DNA of 64,000 nucleotides, from contig CAZSSM010000036.1 in the NCBI GenBank assembly GCA_964609385.1, positions 3,032 to 67,031 of the forward strand, written 5' to 3'. The notes under the pieces are model-generated. The model saw nothing but the letters and a program-made list of their open reading frames with translations, had not been told where the DNA came from and made no database searches. Position numbers and translations under genes: made by a program. Below are positions 9,609-19,500 of this stretch, piece by piece (the first letter of the stretch is position 1; each line of letters begins with the position of its first letter). The DNA is from CAZSSM01 sp964609385 (GTDB lineage: Bacteria; Planctomycetota; Planctomycetia; Isosphaerales; Isosphaeraceae).

Positions 9609-10108
9609 GGGCAATTCCTTTGGCCAACGACGGAGGAAGGGCCTCGACTCGATCTCAATCATGGCGATGTGTCGGGCCGAGATGAGATGCCCTGAGAAGG
9701 CTGGGGCTCAGATGGAGACGAGACGGCCGGGATGGGCGGGAGAGGACCTCGGAATCGAGGGCGCCGTGGATTTCACAATATTCTAGCAAAAATGAAACTC
9801 GGTCCAGAAGGGCACATTCCTTAGGAAGTCGGCGGGTTGGGATCGGGAAGATCACCCGAGTCTTGCAGGACACCGCCGGATCGCACGGCCTGGTGAGGCG
9901 ACGTCGCGGGCCGTTCGCCAATGTCTCGACGCCCGATGACGTCCGATCCGTCCGCGGGTTCGGCGACAGAGAAGTAGCTTGGGGTCCGACCCGCGTCCAT
10001 TCACCTGGGGCGGCGCGGCACTTGCTCGGCGAGATCTCTGAACCGGTATGAGACCGGGTCGTGGAACCGAAGAATATCGCAACCTATGAGACGTGTCGGA
10101 GCGATGCG
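9609..10108. other. Divergent intergenic region
   Basis: About 500 bases between the minus-strand PQQ/haem gene and the plus-strand HVA1 gene, so it should carry promoters in both directions. The stretch near 9765-9800 is AT-richer than the rest. I saw no coding frame, RNA gene or strong repeat. Confidence 0.45.
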
Positions 10109-10657
10109 ATGAGCGATCTACCGAAGCGGGGCGACGAGGTCGCCTGGAATTCCGGATCGGGTGAAGCTGTCGGCAAGGTGGTCAAGCGGATCCAGGGCGA
10201 GGCGACTGTCGACGGGCGTGAGGTCCACGCCAGCAAGGACGACCCGAGGATCCTGGTCAAGAACCTCAACACGGGCAACCTGACGGTGCGTCGGCCCGAG
10301 GCATTACACGAGCCGGGCGAACGCGACGATCATCCCGAAGACGGGGACAGCACCGTCACTGAGTTCCGCGAGCTGGTCAATATGGACGCTGACGAGTTGA
10401 CCGACTGGCTCGAAACCGAGCAGTCGCGTCGGGTTGGCCAGGATGACGGCGGCGAATCGGTCGGCCACCGGATGGGGCGGCGAATCGTCGAGATCCTCAA
10501 CACGGACAGCTCGCAGTACCGGCCCGGCGACTTCGAGGCCATGCGCAAGGTCAACGGCTATATCAAGCGGCACCTCAAGCAGCGTCCCTCGGGTGATCCG
10601 ACCAACACGCGTTGGCGGTACTCGCTGAAGAACTGGGGGCACGAGCCCTGCCGTTGA
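10109..10657 (+). CDS. HVA1/DUF2945-DUF3140 fusion protein
   Basis: 182 residues from the ATG at 10109, which is preceded by GGAG. Residues 1-65 match the DUF2945 / HVA1 Tudor-like domain (GDEVAWNSGSGEAVGKVVK, TVDGREVHASKDDPR, LVKNLNTGN). Residues about 85-180 match DUF3140 (FRELVNMDADELTDWLETE, GRRIVEILN, RKVNGYIKRHLKQRP, WRYSLKNWGHEP). Each occurs as a separate small protein in other bacteria, often near stress or plasmid-stabilising genes; here they are joined. It is a soluble cytoplasmic protein. DUF3140 looks nucleic-acid related and the Tudor-like fold could recognise a partner, but neither function is established. The SDR gene follows 109 bases downstream on the same strand, which is compatible with a shared stress-response transcript. 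Confidence 0.75.
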   Translation: MSDLPKRGDEVAWNSGSGEAVGKVVKRIQGEATVDGREVHASKDDPRILVKNLNTGNLTVRRPEALHEPGERDDHPEDGDSTVTEFRELVNMDADELTDWLETEQSRRVGQDDGGESVGHRMGRRIVEILNTDSSQYRPGDFEAMRKVNGYIKRHLKQRPSGDPTNTRWRYSLKNWGHEPCR

Positions 10658-10766
10658 TCGGAGCCGGATCGATCCGGTTCGGATCGGACCAGGAAGGGAT
10701 CTCAGGAACGTCTCGAGTTCTCGGGGAGACGTCAACACTTTTGTTTCTTGATGAGGAGCTACAACG

Positions 10767-11633
10767 ATGGGTAACACCCCCGCGCCGCCGTTCGAAAAAC
10801 AGACACAGGCACGTCCCGGCCTTGACACCGAGATGACCCCGGTCCCGCAGATCGAGGACCCCAACTACAAGCCCTCGGGCAAGCTGGCCGGCAAGGCGGC
10901 CTTGATCACCGGGGGCGACTCGGGGATCGGGGCGGCTGTGGCCGTGCTCTTTGCCCGCGAGGGCGCCGACGTGGCCATCGCCTATCTGCCCGAGGAGCGG
11001 TCCGACGCCGACCGCGTCCTGGGCCGGATCTCCGAGCTGGGACGCCGGGGGCTCGGCGTGGCCGGCGACATCCAGGACTCGGCCTTCTGCGACCACCTGG
11101 TCGAGCGGACCGTCGAGACCTTCGGCCGGCTCGACGTGTTGGTCAACAACGCCGCCTACATGCAGATCCGAGAGTCCCTGGAGGAGATCACCGACGAGGA
11201 CCTGGACCGGGTCTTCCGGACCAACATCTACGCCTACTTCTACATGGCGCGCGCCGCGCTTCGGCACATGAAGTCCGGATCGACGATCATCAACACCGGC
11301 TCGGTGGCCGGCCAGGAGGGCGTCAGCTCGATCCTGGATTACGCCTCGACCAAGGCGGCCATCCACGCCTTCACCAAGGGGTTGGCCGGGCTGCTGATCG
11401 ACCGTCAGATCCGGGTCAACTGCGTGGCGCCGGGGCCGGTCTGGACCCCACTGAACGCCTCGGCCCGGCCGCCCGAGCAGATGGCCGAGTACGGCTCGCA
11501 GGTCCCCATGGGCCGGCCCGGCCAGCCCTACGAGATGGCCCCGGCCTACGTCTTCTTCGCCTCCAACCCCGACAGCTCCTATATCAGCGGCGAGGTCCTC
11601 TCGCTCTTCGGCGGCAAGACCCAGAACGGCTGA
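10767..11633 (+). CDS. Short-chain dehydrogenase/reductase (YghA/YhdG-like)
   Basis: 288 residues, start set by GAGGAG ahead of ATG. Classical SDR signatures are all present: cofactor-binding TGGDSGIG near residues 49-56, LVNNAA, catalytic Ser in NTGSVAGQEG, YASTK with the catalytic Tyr and Lys, and the proline-glycine turn VAPGPVWTPL. The extra N-terminal 40 residues (PPFEKQTQARPG... IEDPNYKPSGKL) are typical of the YghA/YdaD/YhdF subgroup, often linked to general stress. NAD(P)-dependent oxidation or reduction of an aldehyde, ketone or sugar is expected in the cytosol; the substrate cannot be read from sequence. It follows the HVA1/DUF3140 gene, hinting at a stress context. Confidence 0.88.
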   Translation: MGNTPAPPFEKQTQARPGLDTEMTPVPQIEDPNYKPSGKLAGKAALITGGDSGIGAAVAVLFAREGADVAIAYLPEERSDADRVLGRISELGRRGLGVAGDIQDSAFCDHLVERTVETFGRLDVLVNNAAYMQIRESLEEITDEDLDRVFRTNIYAYFYMARAALRHMKSGSTIINTGSVAGQEGVSSILDYASTKAAIHAFTKGLAGLLIDRQIRVNCVAPGPVWTPLNASARPPEQMAEYGSQVPMGRPGQPYEMAPAYVFFASNPDSSYISGEVLSLFGGKTQNG

Positions 11634-11760
11634 CGGCGGCGGGGGCCGACCAGGCGCGGGCGGTCCACCAAGCGGGGACGCGGGGCAACGGGCTCGTGAC
11701 CGCTCGTCCGGGCCGATATGATGGGGACCAATCTCACCCTTTGAGCCCCGCGAGTCGTCG

Positions 11761-12519
11761 ATGATCCCGCTGTTCGACACGATCCCGAGCCGGAACCCGC
11801 CGCTGGTCACCTACGGGCTGATCGCGCTGAACGCACTGGTCTTCTTCGTCGAGGTCCAGCTCCCGGCCGATCGCCTGGAGGGGCTGTTCTACCTCTTCGG
11901 GGTCGTGCCGGCGCGGTTCACCGACCCGGAGGTGCGCGACCTCTTCCCGGTCGACCATCCGGCCCAGAACCTCTGGCCGCTGCTGACGACGATGTTCCTG
12001 CATGGCGGCTGGCTGCACCTGATCGGGAACATGTGGACGCTCTGGATCTTCGGCGACAACGTCGAGGACCGGATGGGCCCCTGGCGCTATCTGGGTTTCT
12101 ACCTATTGGGGGGCCTGGCTGCCTCGGCGGTGCACATCCTTTCTGACCCTGATTCGATCATGCCGGCGGTAGGCGCCTCGGGGGCGATCGCGGCAGTCCT
12201 GGGCGCCTATATGGTGATGTATCCCGAGTCGCGGGTCGTGATCCTGGTGCCGATCCTGTTCATCCCGCTGTTCTTCGCCGTGCCGGCGGTCTTCTACCTG
12301 CTGATCTGGATCGGCACGCAGGTGCTCAGCGGGACGCTCGCCCTGGCCGCGCCGACGCAGGTCAACGAGTCGGTTGCCTGGTGGGCGCACATCGGCGGGT
12401 TCCTCTTCGGCGTGTTGGCCCATCGTCTCTTCCTCCGCCATCCGTACCGTCAGCGGCCTCGACGGTTGATGTATCGCGACGTCTCGGCCCGCGAATACCC
12501 TTGGAGTCGCCTCCGATGA
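11761..12519 (+). CDS. Rhomboid family intramembrane serine protease
   Basis: 252 residues with about six membrane helices. The catalytic dyad is visible: Ser140 in VGASGAIAAVLGAY and His210 in AHIGGFLFG. The rhomboid structural motif HGGWLHLIGNMWTLWIFGDNVED (shown in parts HGGWLHL, GNMWTLW, GDNVED) lies around residues 81-103. Rhomboids cleave transmembrane substrates within the inner membrane. The stop codon overlaps the start of the next gene, an exported SDH_sah peptidase-like protein, in ATGA, implying translational coupling and a joint role in membrane protein processing. The residues match the bacterial family well and length is normal. Confidence 0.9.
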   Translation: MIPLFDTIPSRNPPLVTYGLIALNALVFFVEVQLPADRLEGLFYLFGVVPARFTDPEVRDLFPVDHPAQNLWPLLTTMFLHGGWLHLIGNMWTLWIFGDNVEDRMGPWRYLGFYLLGGLAASAVHILSDPDSIMPAVGASGAIAAVLGAYMVMYPESRVVILVPILFIPLFFAVPAVFYLLIWIGTQVLSGTLALAAPTQVNESVAWWAHIGGFLFGVLAHRLFLRHPYRQRPRRLMYRDVSAREYPWSRLR

Positions 12520-13553
12520 CTCGATTGGTCCGGCTCGTCGCCGCCCTACTCCTGGTGGGACACGCCGTCGACCCTGGGATTGTCCATGCCCAGGAGGGGC
12601 GTCAGACCCCCGACGAACTTCTCGAGGCGAACGGGGATGGCGACGTCACGACCACGGCTCCCGAGCCGTCGGCCGAACGTGGTCCCGAGTCCCGTCGGGG
12701 CCTGGTCGATTTCCAAGGGACGCGGTGGTCGTTCTCGGCTGGCGACCTGTTCTGGCTGTTCCTGATCGTCATCGCCTTGCAGCCCTTGATCTCGAGACGG
12801 CTGCTCGACGCGGCCCGTCAGCGCTGCCTGGAGCGGATCGAGGCGGCCCGGAAGTCGCGGGTCATCACGCTGGTCCATCGCCAGGAGACGATGAGCCTGC
12901 TCGGCTTTCCTCTGCTGCGTTATATCGATATCGAGGACGGCGAGCAGGTCGTTCGCGCCATCCACACCACCGAACCCGACGAGCCGATCGATCTGGTCCT
13001 GCACACGCCCGGCGGTCTGGTCCTGGCCTCCTTACAGATCGCCCTGGCCCTGCATCGGCACAAGGGGCGTGTGACCGTCTTCGTGCCCCACTACGCGATG
13101 TCCGGCGGCACTCTGATCGCCCTGGCCGCCGACGAGATTGTCCTGGCGCCCCACGCCGTGCTCGGACCGGTCGACCCCCAACTGGGACGCCACCCGGCCG
13201 CCTCCGTCCTACGCGTGCTCCGCGAGAAGCCCCTCGAGAAGATCGACGACGAGACGATCATCCTGGCCGACCAGGCCGAGAAGGCCATCGCCGAGGTCCG
13301 TCAGGCCGTCGTCGACCTGCTCGCCGACACCTACCCCACCGAGAAGGCCGAGGCGATCGCTGACGCCCTGGCCACCGGACGCTACCCCCATGACTACCCG
13401 ATCACCCTCGAGGTCGCCGGCGCGCTCGGCTTGCCCGTCCGCGATGACCTCCCTGAGGAGATCTACCATCTCTTGCAACTCTTCCCACAGCCAGTCCGTC
13501 GACGGCCGGCCGTGGAGTACCTCGACGGCCACCGTCCAAACGCCAAGCCCTGA
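12516..13553 (+). CDS. SDH_sah / ClpP-fold membrane serine protease-like protein
   Basis: 345 residues. I chose ATG 12516 because it overlaps the rhomboid stop (ATGA) and opens a plausible signal sequence. After an acidic linker, residues 77-92 (GDLFWLFLIVIALQPL) form a membrane segment. The remainder matches the serine dehydrogenase proteinase family (SDH_sah), which has a ClpP/crotonase-like fold: HTPGGLVLASLQIA, PHYAMSGGTLIALAADEI, LGPVDPQLG. Ser196 in AMSGG is the likely nucleophile. Family members are anchored proteases facing the membrane surface. Coupling to rhomboid suggests sequential proteolysis of membrane proteins. Substrates are unknown. A long hairpin follows the stop. Confidence 0.85.
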   Translation: MTRLVRLVAALLLVGHAVDPGIVHAQEGRQTPDELLEANGDGDVTTTAPEPSAERGPESRRGLVDFQGTRWSFSAGDLFWLFLIVIALQPLISRRLLDAARQRCLERIEAARKSRVITLVHRQETMSLLGFPLLRYIDIEDGEQVVRAIHTTEPDEPIDLVLHTPGGLVLASLQIALALHRHKGRVTVFVPHYAMSGGTLIALAADEIVLAPHAVLGPVDPQLGRHPAASVLRVLREKPLEKIDDETIILADQAEKAIAEVRQAVVDLLADTYPTEKAEAIADALATGRYPHDYPITLEVAGALGLPVRDDLPEEIYHLLQLFPQPVRRRPAVEYLDGHRPNAKP

Positions 13554-13563
13554 GGGCACCTGA

Positions 13564-13606
13564 GCTGAGTTGGGTCGAGCCACCTCGTGGCGAGACTCGA
13601 CTCAGC
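13564..13606 (+). terminator. Long imperfect hairpin after the protease pair
   Basis: Outer arms GCTGAGT and ACTCAGC and inner arms GCCAC and GTGGC pair around a 3-base loop, giving about a 20-base stem with two G-U pairs and one tandem G-A mismatch. There is no T-tract. It lies just after the SDH_sah gene and is best read as a transcription end or mRNA-stabilising structure. Confidence 0.5.
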
Positions 13607-13845
13607 GATATGCCTTGATGATGGCACGGATCGGCCTTTGTTCATCTTGCGATGGTGCAGGGGCTTCGGAAATCGTCGAGGATCTTCAAAGAATCACAGG
13701 GTCGGGACGAACTCACCTGAGATGGAGGGGTCCTTGCTGTCGGGGGAGACCACCTCCTCCACCCGTTGGATGACGAAACCGGAGACCCCGACTCGGGGTA
13801 TCCGATCGCGAGGCGCAGTTCCACGATCCTGGGAGGTCCGAGCGG

Positions 13846-15219
13846 ATGAGTCGGGAATCAGACCCCACGACGGCGTCGATGCGGTACCACGCCTTCGACG
13901 CGCTCCGCGCGGTCATGATGCTGCTGGGCGTCGTGATCCACGCCAGTCAGTACTACATGACGCTCAGTCTCATGGGCGGGTTCCGGTTCCAGGACCGCTA
14001 TCCGACACCGGCATGCGACGCGATCTTGTTCGGGATCCACACGTTCCGGATGCAGGTCTTCTTCGTCATGGCGGGGTTCTTCACGGCCCTCTTATACGAG
14101 CGTCGAGGCCCCAAGGCGATGATGAGCAACCGGCTCCGGCGGGTCGGCCTGCCGATGCTCCTGAGCTGGCCGATCCTGTACCCGTTGACGATCTCGGCGG
14201 TCCTCTACGGCTGCGCGATGAGCGAGGGGGTTCCGCCCTGGGAGGCCCTGATCGCCTGGTGGACGACCGGCGACATGATCTGGATCCCCGACTGGAACCG
14301 ATGGTTCAACGTGTTGTTCATCACACCGTTGCACCTCTGGTTCCTTTATGCCTTGCTCTGGTTCTACCTGCTGGCCTTTGGGGTCCGGTTCCTCTGGAGG
14401 CTCAAGGGTGACGCGTTGGGCCGCTCGATGGACCGGCTCTATCGGAACTTGATGGACTCGGGCCTGTTGCTGCCCTCGGCGATCGCCATGACGTTGCCGA
14501 CGCTCTTGCTGACGCCGATCGGCATGGCCGCGCAGGAGTTCCCCGCCTTCATCCCGAACCCCTTGGTGATGCTTTGCTATGGGCCATACTTCGCCTTCGG
14601 CTGGATGACTTATCGCCACCGCGACCTCCTACCGCGCTTCGCCCGACGTCCCTGGCTCTGCCTGGCCGCGACCGTCCCGCTCCTATCCATCTTCTTGAGC
14701 CGACTCGACGCCTGGATCCTGCCCATCGACGTCAGTCCGGGCGTGCCGGCCTGGCTGCCGGAATCGCTCGAGAGGCTCAACGGCCTCGGCATCCTCATGA
14801 TCAAGCTGGGGGTCGCCACGATCAGCACCGCGGTCGCGTGGCTCAGCGTCTTCGGGTTCCTCGGCCTGTTCCTCCGCCACGGTGATCGGCCCAATCCTCT
14901 GGTGCGCTACCTATCCGACTCAGCTTACTTTGTCTATTTGGCTCACTTGCCGCTGGTCTACTGGATGCAGGTGGCGATGTATGACCTGCCGATGCCGGGT
15001 CTGGTCAAGGCGAGCCTCGTGCTGGTCGTCGCCTCGACGCTCCTGCTGATCGCCTACGACCTGCTGGTCCGCCCCACGATCATCGGCCAATTGCTCAACG
15101 GTCGTCGATACCCCTCGGTCCTGCTGGGGATGACCCGGACCTCGCCCTCGACCACCGGAACCGGTAAGCCGCAACCCAAGGCGAACGAGCGGGAGCCCGC
15201 GGCCGTCATGCAGGGGTGA
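13846..15219 (+). CDS. Acyltransferase-3 / OpgC-like membrane protein
   Basis: 457 residues with about ten membrane helices. The N-terminus has the acyltransferase-3 pattern FDALRAVMMLLGVVIHAS, in which the arginine and histidine (R and H about ten residues apart) are conserved. FRMQVFFVMAGFF and RRVGLPMLLSWPI follow, typical of the OpgC/MdoC-like branch. Such enzymes transfer acyl groups, often succinyl or acetyl, to extracytoplasmic sugars or glycans. The C-terminus is Pro/Thr-rich and cytoplasmic or disordered. It stands alone with 292 bases before it and no glycan cluster alongside, so the acceptor is unknown. Confidence 0.85.
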   Translation: MSRESDPTTASMRYHAFDALRAVMMLLGVVIHASQYYMTLSLMGGFRFQDRYPTPACDAILFGIHTFRMQVFFVMAGFFTALLYERRGPKAMMSNRLRRVGLPMLLSWPILYPLTISAVLYGCAMSEGVPPWEALIAWWTTGDMIWIPDWNRWFNVLFITPLHLWFLYALLWFYLLAFGVRFLWRLKGDALGRSMDRLYRNLMDSGLLLPSAIAMTLPTLLLTPIGMAAQEFPAFIPNPLVMLCYGPYFAFGWMTYRHRDLLPRFARRPWLCLAATVPLLSIFLSRLDAWILPIDVSPGVPAWLPESLERLNGLGILMIKLGVATISTAVAWLSVFGFLGLFLRHGDRPNPLVRYLSDSAYFVYLAHLPLVYWMQVAMYDLPMPGLVKASLVLVVASTLLLIAYDLLVRPTIIGQLLNGRRYPSVLLGMTRTSPSTTGTGKPQPKANEREPAAVMQG

Positions 15220-15297
15220 TCGGGCTTTCGGCGATCGGAGGAGCCAGCGATGACCCTTTTTTGTTGAGGGCTCGCTCGTCCCAGGTGTTGATCTGGA

Positions 15298-16014
15298 TCA
15301 GACTTTGAAGTTGCTGCGGAACCGCTGGACGAGCTGGACGCGGTCCAGATCGATGGCGGCGTACAGGTCGAGCCAGTCCTTGAGTTCCTTGTCGCTGGGC
15401 GGGCGCTTGAGCAGGTCCTCGAACAAGGCGGTGACGAACAGATAGGGGCGATCCCCAGCGTGCTTGTAGTACTCCTCGCTGCTGAGGATCTGGTTCTGGA
15501 TGGTTCGGAGCGTGGTCCCCTGCGCCAGCTCGCGTTGATACCGGAGCCGCTCGGCAGGTTTCAGCGGGCGGCCCAGGTAGCTCCGAAACCAGCCCTCGAT
15601 GGTGTCGATCCCAGGGTTGGTCGGTCGGTTGCCCGATCCGCCCTGAGTGCGCTGGACCGTCGCGTTGAGCAGCTTGAGGTCGTTGCGGTCCTGAATCAGG
15701 AGCAGGGCACGCCCGCTACGCTCGACGCTCCGGGTGATTATCTGGTCGGCGTCGACGATCCGCCCACCGACCCGACCGACCTGCTGGCCATCGACGGTGA
15801 CGATGAGGTCGCCGACTTCGACGCCGAGGGCCTGGGCCGGCGAGTTCCGCTCCACACGCGTCACCCGGACGCCCGTCTCGGTGTTCTGCAACCGCGCTCC
15901 GAACGACCAGCTCGGGCGGAACCGTTCCTGAGGACGCTGGGCCGAGGCGGACATGGCCACGAGGGCCGATCCGAGCACCACGACGATCAAGAGCATGCTT
16001 CGATGACGGATCAT
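15298..16014 (-). CDS. Exported PDZ protein with DUF4214-like C-terminus
   Basis: 238 residues, start at 16014 preceded by GAGGAC, with a signal peptide (MLLIVVVLGSALVAMSASAQ). Residues about 35-105 form a PDZ domain: VRVTRVERNSPAQALGVEVGDLIVTVDGQ split as VTRVERNSPA, ALGVEVGDLI and VDGQQVG. Residues about 130-235 contain two copies of a helical motif close to DUF4214: WFRSYLGRPLKPAERLRY with ILSSEEYY, then LFEDLLKRPPSDKELKDWL. DUF4214 repeats occur in extracellular planctomycete proteins and are not enzymatic. PDZ domains bind C-terminal tails, so this is plausibly an envelope adaptor. No protease domain is attached, unlike HtrA. Confidence 0.75.
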   Translation of the reverse strand: MIRHRSMLLIVVVLGSALVAMSASAQRPQERFRPSWSFGARLQNTETGVRVTRVERNSPAQALGVEVGDLIVTVDGQQVGRVGGRIVDADQIITRSVERSGRALLLIQDRNDLKLLNATVQRTQGGSGNRPTNPGIDTIEGWFRSYLGRPLKPAERLRYQRELAQGTTLRTIQNQILSSEEYYKHAGDRPYLFVTALFEDLLKRPPSDKELKDWLDLYAAIDLDRVQLVQRFRSNFKV

Positions 16015-16501
16015 GGACAAGTCCTCGCGGGAAAGCAGCGGTCTCAGGAGGGGAATGGGTCGTCGCAAAGTCTGTCCGACGTCGGGTCGGCCCCGATCGA
16101 CTCCTCAGCGTGATTTGGCCGGCAGGCGACCCCATCCGACCGGTTACTCGGGGTGAGTGCATCCTAATTAAGGGAATATGGGCTTGCAAATCCGGGGGGC
16201 CGTCGACAGCCTGACGGTCGGGCTCGGAACACGACCGTGGATCTGCCTCAGTCGTCAATCCCATCGATTTTTCTAGGGCTCGTCGATGGGTGTTGGCTCG
16301 AGACGGCCCCGATTCGCGGTAGGATCGGGCCGCGACTTCGGGGTACGATAAGACATCCGCCCCATTGATCCGCCTTCGATGCCGTGATGTCGGCCTCCAA
16401 GCGGCGGATCGATGTGGATCATGGGCAACGATCGAGGGGTCGATGGGCCTTCGGGTCGCGGATCGACCCGGGCGCCGTCCGAGGATCGGGAGGACCGAGC
16501 C
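16015..16501. other. Divergent intergenic region with perfect 8-bp dyad
   Basis: Between the minus-strand PDZ gene and the plus-strand PVC-type dehydrogenase. A perfect inverted repeat CCCATCGA / TCGATGGG with a 15-base spacer lies at 16260-16290, and an AT-rich stretch is near 16165-16180. Either could be regulatory. No coding frame is convincing. Confidence 0.4.
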
Positions 16502-19500
16502 GTGTGGGGAATCGGGATGGGTGTTCGTGGGGCCCTCGTGGCCATCGTCTTGGTCGGGGTCGGGGGCGCATCGATGCCGGGTCGGGTCGCCCCGTCGCCG
16601 ACGGTGGCGGAGGATCGGGTGCCGCCCAACTCGGAGCGAAATCCGGGGGATCCGGGCGACCCCCGAGCGATCGCGAAACGGATCGAGATGCCCGAGGGTT
16701 TCGTGGTGACCCCCTTTACCTCGGAGCCGGTGGTCCGCAACCCGATCGCGATGGCCTGGGACGGGCGCGGACGGCTTTGGATCGCTGAGAACTACACTTA
16801 TGCCGAACGGAGCATGCGGTTCGACCTCGACCTCAAGGACCGCGTCCTGATCCTCGAGGACGTTGATGGCGACGGCCTCTTCGAGCCTGGCGAGGGCGAG
16901 CCCCGGACTGTCTTCACCGAGGAGGTTCAGCGCCTCACCGGCTTGGAGATCGGCCATGGTGGGACTTGGCTGATGTGTCCGCCGCAACTGCTCTTCGTGC
17001 CCGATGCCGACGGTGACGATGTGCCCGATGGCCCGCCGACGGTGGTACTCGACGGCTTCGAGGTGGCCACGGAGAACCACCACAACTTCGCCAATGGGCT
17101 CCGGTTTGGTCCCGACGGCTGGCTCTACGGGCGCTGTGGGGCCTCGTGCCCGGGCTTGATCGGGGCGCCCGGTACGCCTGATGCTGATCGCCAACAGTTG
17201 GTCGGCGGAATCTGGCGCTATCACCCCACGCGCGGCGACTTCGAGGTCCTCGCCTCGGGCACGACCAACCCCTGGGGCCACGACTGGAACGCCGTCGGCG
17301 AGGCCTTCTTCATCAACACCGTCAACGGCCACCTCTGGCACATCATTCCCGGCGCCCACCACGTCCGTCCGCACACCATGGACCCGAATCGGCACGTCTA
17401 TGAGCTGATCGACTTCCACGCCGATCACTGGCACTTCGATACCGGCAAGTCCTGGATGGACTCGCGCGATGGCGCGGCCAACAGCTACGGTGGCGGACAC
17501 GCCCACTCCGGCGCGACGATCTACCTCGGCGACGACTGGCCCGAGATCTACCGCGACCGGCTCCTGACGCTCAACTTCCACGGGCGTCGAATCAATCAGG
17601 AGGTGCTCGAACGTCAAGGCAGTGGCTACCTTGCCCGTCACCGCGAAGACCTCTTCCTCAGCCCCGACCCTTGGTTCCGGGGCATCGAGCTGGGCTACGG
17701 TCCCGACGGCGGCGTCTTCGTGCTCGACTGGAGCGACACCGGCGAATGTCACGAGAACACCGGCGTCCACCGAACCAGCGGACGGATCTACAAGATCACC
17801 TACGGCCCGCCCGAGACCAAGGACGTTGGGGACCTCCGCGACCTGCCCGCCGTGGACCTCGTCGATCTGCACCGACATCCCAACGCCTGGTTCGTCCGTC
17901 AGGCCCGCCTGATCCTCAACGAACGCGCGGCGGTCGGGACGCTCGACGACGAGGCGGCCCGCGATGGCCTTAGCGTGATCCTCGATCAGACGACCGACCC
18001 GCTCCATCGCGTCCGCGCCCTGATGAGTCTAGGCGCCGCTGGGTTGGCCGACCACGATCGGCTCGTCGCCCTGCTCAATGATGACGATGAGCATATCAGG
18101 ACGTGGGCAGTCCGCTTCCTGACCGATGCCTGGCCGCTCGACGGCGTCGTCGGCCCCACCCGACAAGCCGAGCGTCGACGCGATGCGGTCCTCGAGGCCT
18201 ATCGGGGGATCGAGGCGGACCTGCTCCGGCTGGCTCAGACTGACCCGTCGGGCCTGGTCCGGCTCACCCTGGCCTCAACGCTCCAGCGGCTCCCCGTCTC
18301 CGAACGGTCTGCCTTGGCCGTCGCGCTGGCCGCTCGTCCCGAGGACGCTGACGACCACAACCTCCCTTTGATGGTCTGGTACGGCCTGATCCCGGTCGCC
18401 GACGAGCGGCCCGGTGACCTGTTGCCGGTCGCCAAGGCTTCGGCCTGGCCGACGACCCGCCGCCTGATCGCGCGCCGATTGGCCGAGACGATCGGCGACC
18501 GCTCCGACGCCTTCAACGACCTCCTCCGGCTCGCCGCCGAGGCCGACTCGCCCGACCTCGCCCTCGACGTGCTCGACGGCATGACCGAGGCCCTCCGAGG
18601 GCTCCGAAAGGCCCGGCCGCCAGCCCACTGGGTGGACTTCAATCGAGCGTTGGTCGATGTCAACGACCCAGCCGTCCAGACCAAGCTCCGCGACCTCAAC
18701 GTCCTCTTCGGCGACGGTCGCGCCCTGGACGACGTCCGACGGATCGCTCTGGACGACGAGGCCGACCTCCAGAGCCGGATCGATGCCCTGGAGACGCTCA
18801 TCGCCAGCCGGCCCGACGACCTCCGCGACCTCTGCAAGGACCTGTTGACAGTCCGCCACCTCAACCTGACCGCCGCCAAAGGCTTGACGCTCTTCGACGA
18901 CCCAGCCATCGGCCTCGCGATCGTCGAGAACTACCGGCGCTTCCGTGCCCACGAGCGGCCCGGTGTCGTCGCCCTGCTCGTCTCCCGGCCGGCGTTCGTC
19001 CCGGCCCTGCTCGATCGGATCGCCGAGGGTGCGATCGATACTTCGGCATTGACGCCCTATCACATTCGCCAGATCCATAGCTACGGGGATCCTGGATTGA
19101 CCTCGCGGACCACCGAGGTCTGGGGCAGCCTGGGGACCGCCCCCGAGGAGAAGCAGCGGACCATCGCCGAGCTTCGCGACCGATTGACCGCGGAGGTCCT
19201 CGGCGAGGCCGATCCGAGCCACGGCCGCGCGTTGTTCAACGCCCAATGCTCCAGTTGCCACATCCTCTATGGCATCGGACAGCAGGTCGGCCCCAACCTG
19301 ACCGGCTCGGGTCGCCACGACCTCGACTACCTGTTGGAGAACATCGTCACACCCAGCGCAGTGGTCAGCGCCGACTATCGGATGAGCGTCCTGTTCCTGC
19401 TCGACGGCCGCGTCCTTAACGGTCTCATCACTGAGCGTAACGAGCGGACGATCACCCTCCGGACGCTCGACGACACCCTGACGATCGCCCGCGACGACAT

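Noticed and set aside
15716..18007. Very long minus-strand open frame of about 760 codons
   Set aside because: It is the antisense of the PVC-type dehydrogenase and PDZ genes and has no recognisable domain.
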